32,645 nt of DNA from assembly GCA_016219225.1 (NCBI GenBank), contig JACRBX010000309.1:1-32645 (forward strand). Reading direction: 5' to 3'. The notes beneath the pieces were generated by a model that made no database searches, was not told the DNA's origin, and worked only from the letters and a program-made list of their open reading frames with translations. The stretch comes from Deltaproteobacteria bacterium. Its GTDB lineage: Bacteria > Desulfobacterota > RBG-13-43-22. Shown here piece by piece: positions 31,279 through 32,645 of this stretch (positions within the stretch are counted from its first letter, which is position 1; the number at the start of each line of letters is the position of its first letter). Made by a program: the position numbers and the translations under genes.

Positions 31279-31992
31279 GGGAATGGCTATTTTGATTCCG
31301 CCCAAGCCTATGCCGGGAGCGAAACCTATTACGGTCTGGTTTGGCCTCGACGTTCCACTGACCGGACCAGGATCTTTCAGACCAGCAAATCGGCCAGGAG
31401 GACCAAAAAAGAGGCCCTTCTGAAATTAGACCATACCCTCCTCAACATGGGGATAGATTACCTCGACCTTTGGCAGATCCATGATGTAAGGACCGAAGAA
31501 GATCTTCAGACTATTGCCGGGCCAGGTGGGGCCTTAGAAGCGTTTGTTGAAGCCAAAGTTAAAGAAAAATCCCGTTTTATCGGTCTGACTGGTCATCATG
31601 ACCCGGAAATTTTAACCAGGGGCGTAAAAACCTGGCCGATAGATTCAGTTCTGATCCCGGTTAATCCTGTTGAAGGAATCCTGGGTGGGTTTCTGACCGC
31701 CACCCTGCCTGCGGCCCATGAAAAAGGGGCGGCGGTTATCGGGATGAAAGTCTTGGGGGCCGCTCATTATTTAATCCCATAGTCCGGCATAACCCCCGAG
31801 TTGCTCATTCGATTTGCCCTTTCCCAGCCCATCACCTCAGCCATTTTGGGGTGCTCCACTCCCGAAGAGGTAAAAACCCTGGCCCGGACCGGCCGAAATT
31901 TCAAACCCCTATCTCCTGAAGAACAACAACAGATCCTCCATCTTTTTTCGCCTTATGCCGGGCGGCTGGCCTTTTATCAAGGCGTGATCTGA
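31279..31992 (+). pseudogene. Aldo/keto reductase pseudogene with in-frame TAG and lost N-terminus
   Basis: One continuous frame reads through aldo/keto reductase sequence: FDSAQAYAGSE (catalytic Asp and Tyr), then TSKSARRTKKEAL (Lys), MGIDYLDLWQIHDV (His), and a barrel continuing to LGAAHYLIP. A single TAG at 31780-31782 interrupts it. The same frame then resumes with GITPELLIRFALSQPITSAILGCSTPEEVKTLAR and ends at 31992. The first barrel strand and glycine-rich start (about 40 residues) are missing and no start codon fits. A nonsense mutation (probably GAG to TAG) in an already truncated gene is the best explanation. Confidence 0.8.
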
Positions 31993-32241
31993 AGCCGGCA
32001 CCTTGGACATTTGATTGGAGTCGGGCCGGGAGTTGTCTTTGTTCGCTTTTGAAGATCGGCTTACACCCGATATAAGATGAAGATCCCGTTCCTGTATTCC
32101 CAGTAACCGAGGCTGCCGTGAACTGCGTGGCTTGAAAATTCAGGCCGATCCCGGCATCGGAGTATTTCAGCGTGCCGGTGACAATGGCCACCCCGGCAAA
32201 TGCCTTTCCCGGATGAGTTCATTAACTTTCCGGGGATCAAT
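31993..32241. other. Region without an assignable gene
   Basis: On the - strand a frame without clear start reads FAGVAIVTGTLKYSDAG and onward (about 32206-32000) and then runs into the aldo/keto reductase remnant. I do not recognise it. It may be decayed sequence downstream of the repeat protein. No terminator is evident. Confidence 0.35.
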
Positions 32242-32645
32242 CTAATGGAGGTGGTTTACTGTGCCAGAGGCTATTGTAGCCGCCCCCTCCGGGGACCCAT
32301 CATTAAAACGAAATGTATAAGTTGCCGGCAAAAGTTCCATATCCTGGGAAAATACCCGCCAACCACCAGCATAGTAATGTGTGCAGCTACCGCTATCGGA
32401 ATGGACTTGACCGGTATTGAACACAACAATAGGATCACTGGTTATGTTCTGAGATTTTTCCTTTCGGGCAAAGGCGTAATTCATGCTGAAGGTATAAGAG
32501 CCAGGCATCAACTCTTTGCCAATCTCTCCCCCAGAGGTGTCGCCGATGTTCTGCCAGCCACCGGCGTAATACTGGGCCTTGCCGGTATCCAGGAAAGCGC
32601 CTGCACTATCCTTTAGCTGCGCCGAAACTCGCTTCGTCTGAAAAA
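32242..32645 (-). CDS. Secreted-type repeat protein, C-terminal end only
   Basis: The frame is open to the window edge and ends at 32242; about 134 residues are visible. It contains two copies of a roughly 60-70 residue beta-rich repeat. Each has a YYAGGW core, a later LMPGSYTF or LLPATYTF strand, and (in the first) EKSQNIT followed by DPIVVFNT. The final copy ends in FRFNDGSP and SGTVNHLH. Repeats of this style occur in large extracellular or surface proteins with many tandem beta-sandwich modules; no binding function can be assigned. The real start and signal peptide lie outside the window. Opposite-strand frames in the same place show no such repeat pattern. Confidence 0.6.
   Translation of the reverse strand, partial: FQTKRVSAQLKDSAGAFLDTGKAQYYAGGWQNIGDTSGGEIGKELMPGSYTFSMNYAFARKEKSQNITSDPIVVFNTGQVHSDSGSCTHYYAGGWRVFSQDMELLPATYTFRFNDGSPEGAATIASGTVNHLH

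Noticed and set aside
32200-32616. 138-codon frame on the + strand near the right edge
   Set aside because: The opposite strand carries a clear tandem-repeat protein in the same place, and this frame has no motif or ribosome binding site.

Overview
The window reads as a chromosome segment from an anaerobic member of the Desulfobacterota (deltaproteobacterial type). This is inferred from gene content, not from a marker gene: a selenium/molybdenum- or tungsten-type formate dehydrogenase, a molybdenum hydroxylase, a BaiCD-like enoate reductase, a tripartite carboxylate transporter, abundant sensor proteins, and short dispersed intergenic repeats. No rRNA, tRNA or CRISPR array is visible.

Layout. 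(1) 2-1049, + strand: the 3' end of a formate dehydrogenase catalytic subunit and its three-cluster iron-sulfur subunit, closed by a hairpin terminator. (2) 1630-3933, +: an orphan PAS-PAS-GAF histidine kinase with a four-cysteine insertion near its C-terminus. (3) 10037-4110, - strand: a tightly overlapping five-gene operon with a HisC-like aminotransferase, a three-subunit molybdenum hydroxylase (large, 2Fe-2S, FAD) and an MFS transporter. (4) 10243-15508: a partner-switching signalling locus. A degenerate RsbW-like domain fused to an acetyltransferase-like region is read leftwards. A STAS antagonist, an RsbW-type kinase, an NMT1/THI5-type periplasmic binding protein and a Cache-HAMP-SpoIIE phosphatase are read rightwards as one overlapping unit. 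A chemoreceptor with a periplasmic CZB-like zinc site follows, convergent and overlapping. (5) 27280-17569, -: an IclR-controlled catabolic gene set: iclR, tctC, tctB, tctA, an isoaspartyl-dipeptidase-like amidohydrolase, a DapA-superfamily lyase, an MmsA-like aldehyde dehydrogenase and a BaiCD-like flavoenzyme. A consensus-like sigma70 promoter and two palindromic sites lie directly before iclR. (6) 27486-30698: a visibly AT-richer restriction-modification island with a C-box, a controller protein, a BamHI-like endonuclease with a D...ExE active site, and two convergent DNA methyltransferases of different classes. (7) 30699-32645: a decay zone with remnants that look like a TonB C-terminus, an EVE domain and an aldo/keto reductase (in-frame TAG, missing N-terminus), then the 3' end of a secreted-type repeat protein on the - strand.

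How the genes work together. In region 4 a periplasmic ligand is probably read by the binding protein and/or the Cache domain, and the phosphatase then resets the STAS protein that sequesters the kinase; the final target is not in the window. In region 5 a carboxylate is imported, hydrolysed, cleaved by the aldolase-like enzyme, converted to an acyl-CoA and possibly reduced; the substrate is unknown. Region 6 has the architecture of a self-timed type II system: the controller promoter overlaps its own operator and the transcript is probably leaderless.

The strongest candidates for something under-described are the partner-switching locus with its acetyltransferase-fused degenerate kinase, the aminotransferase/molybdenum hydroxylase operon, and the two-methyltransferase BamHI-like system.
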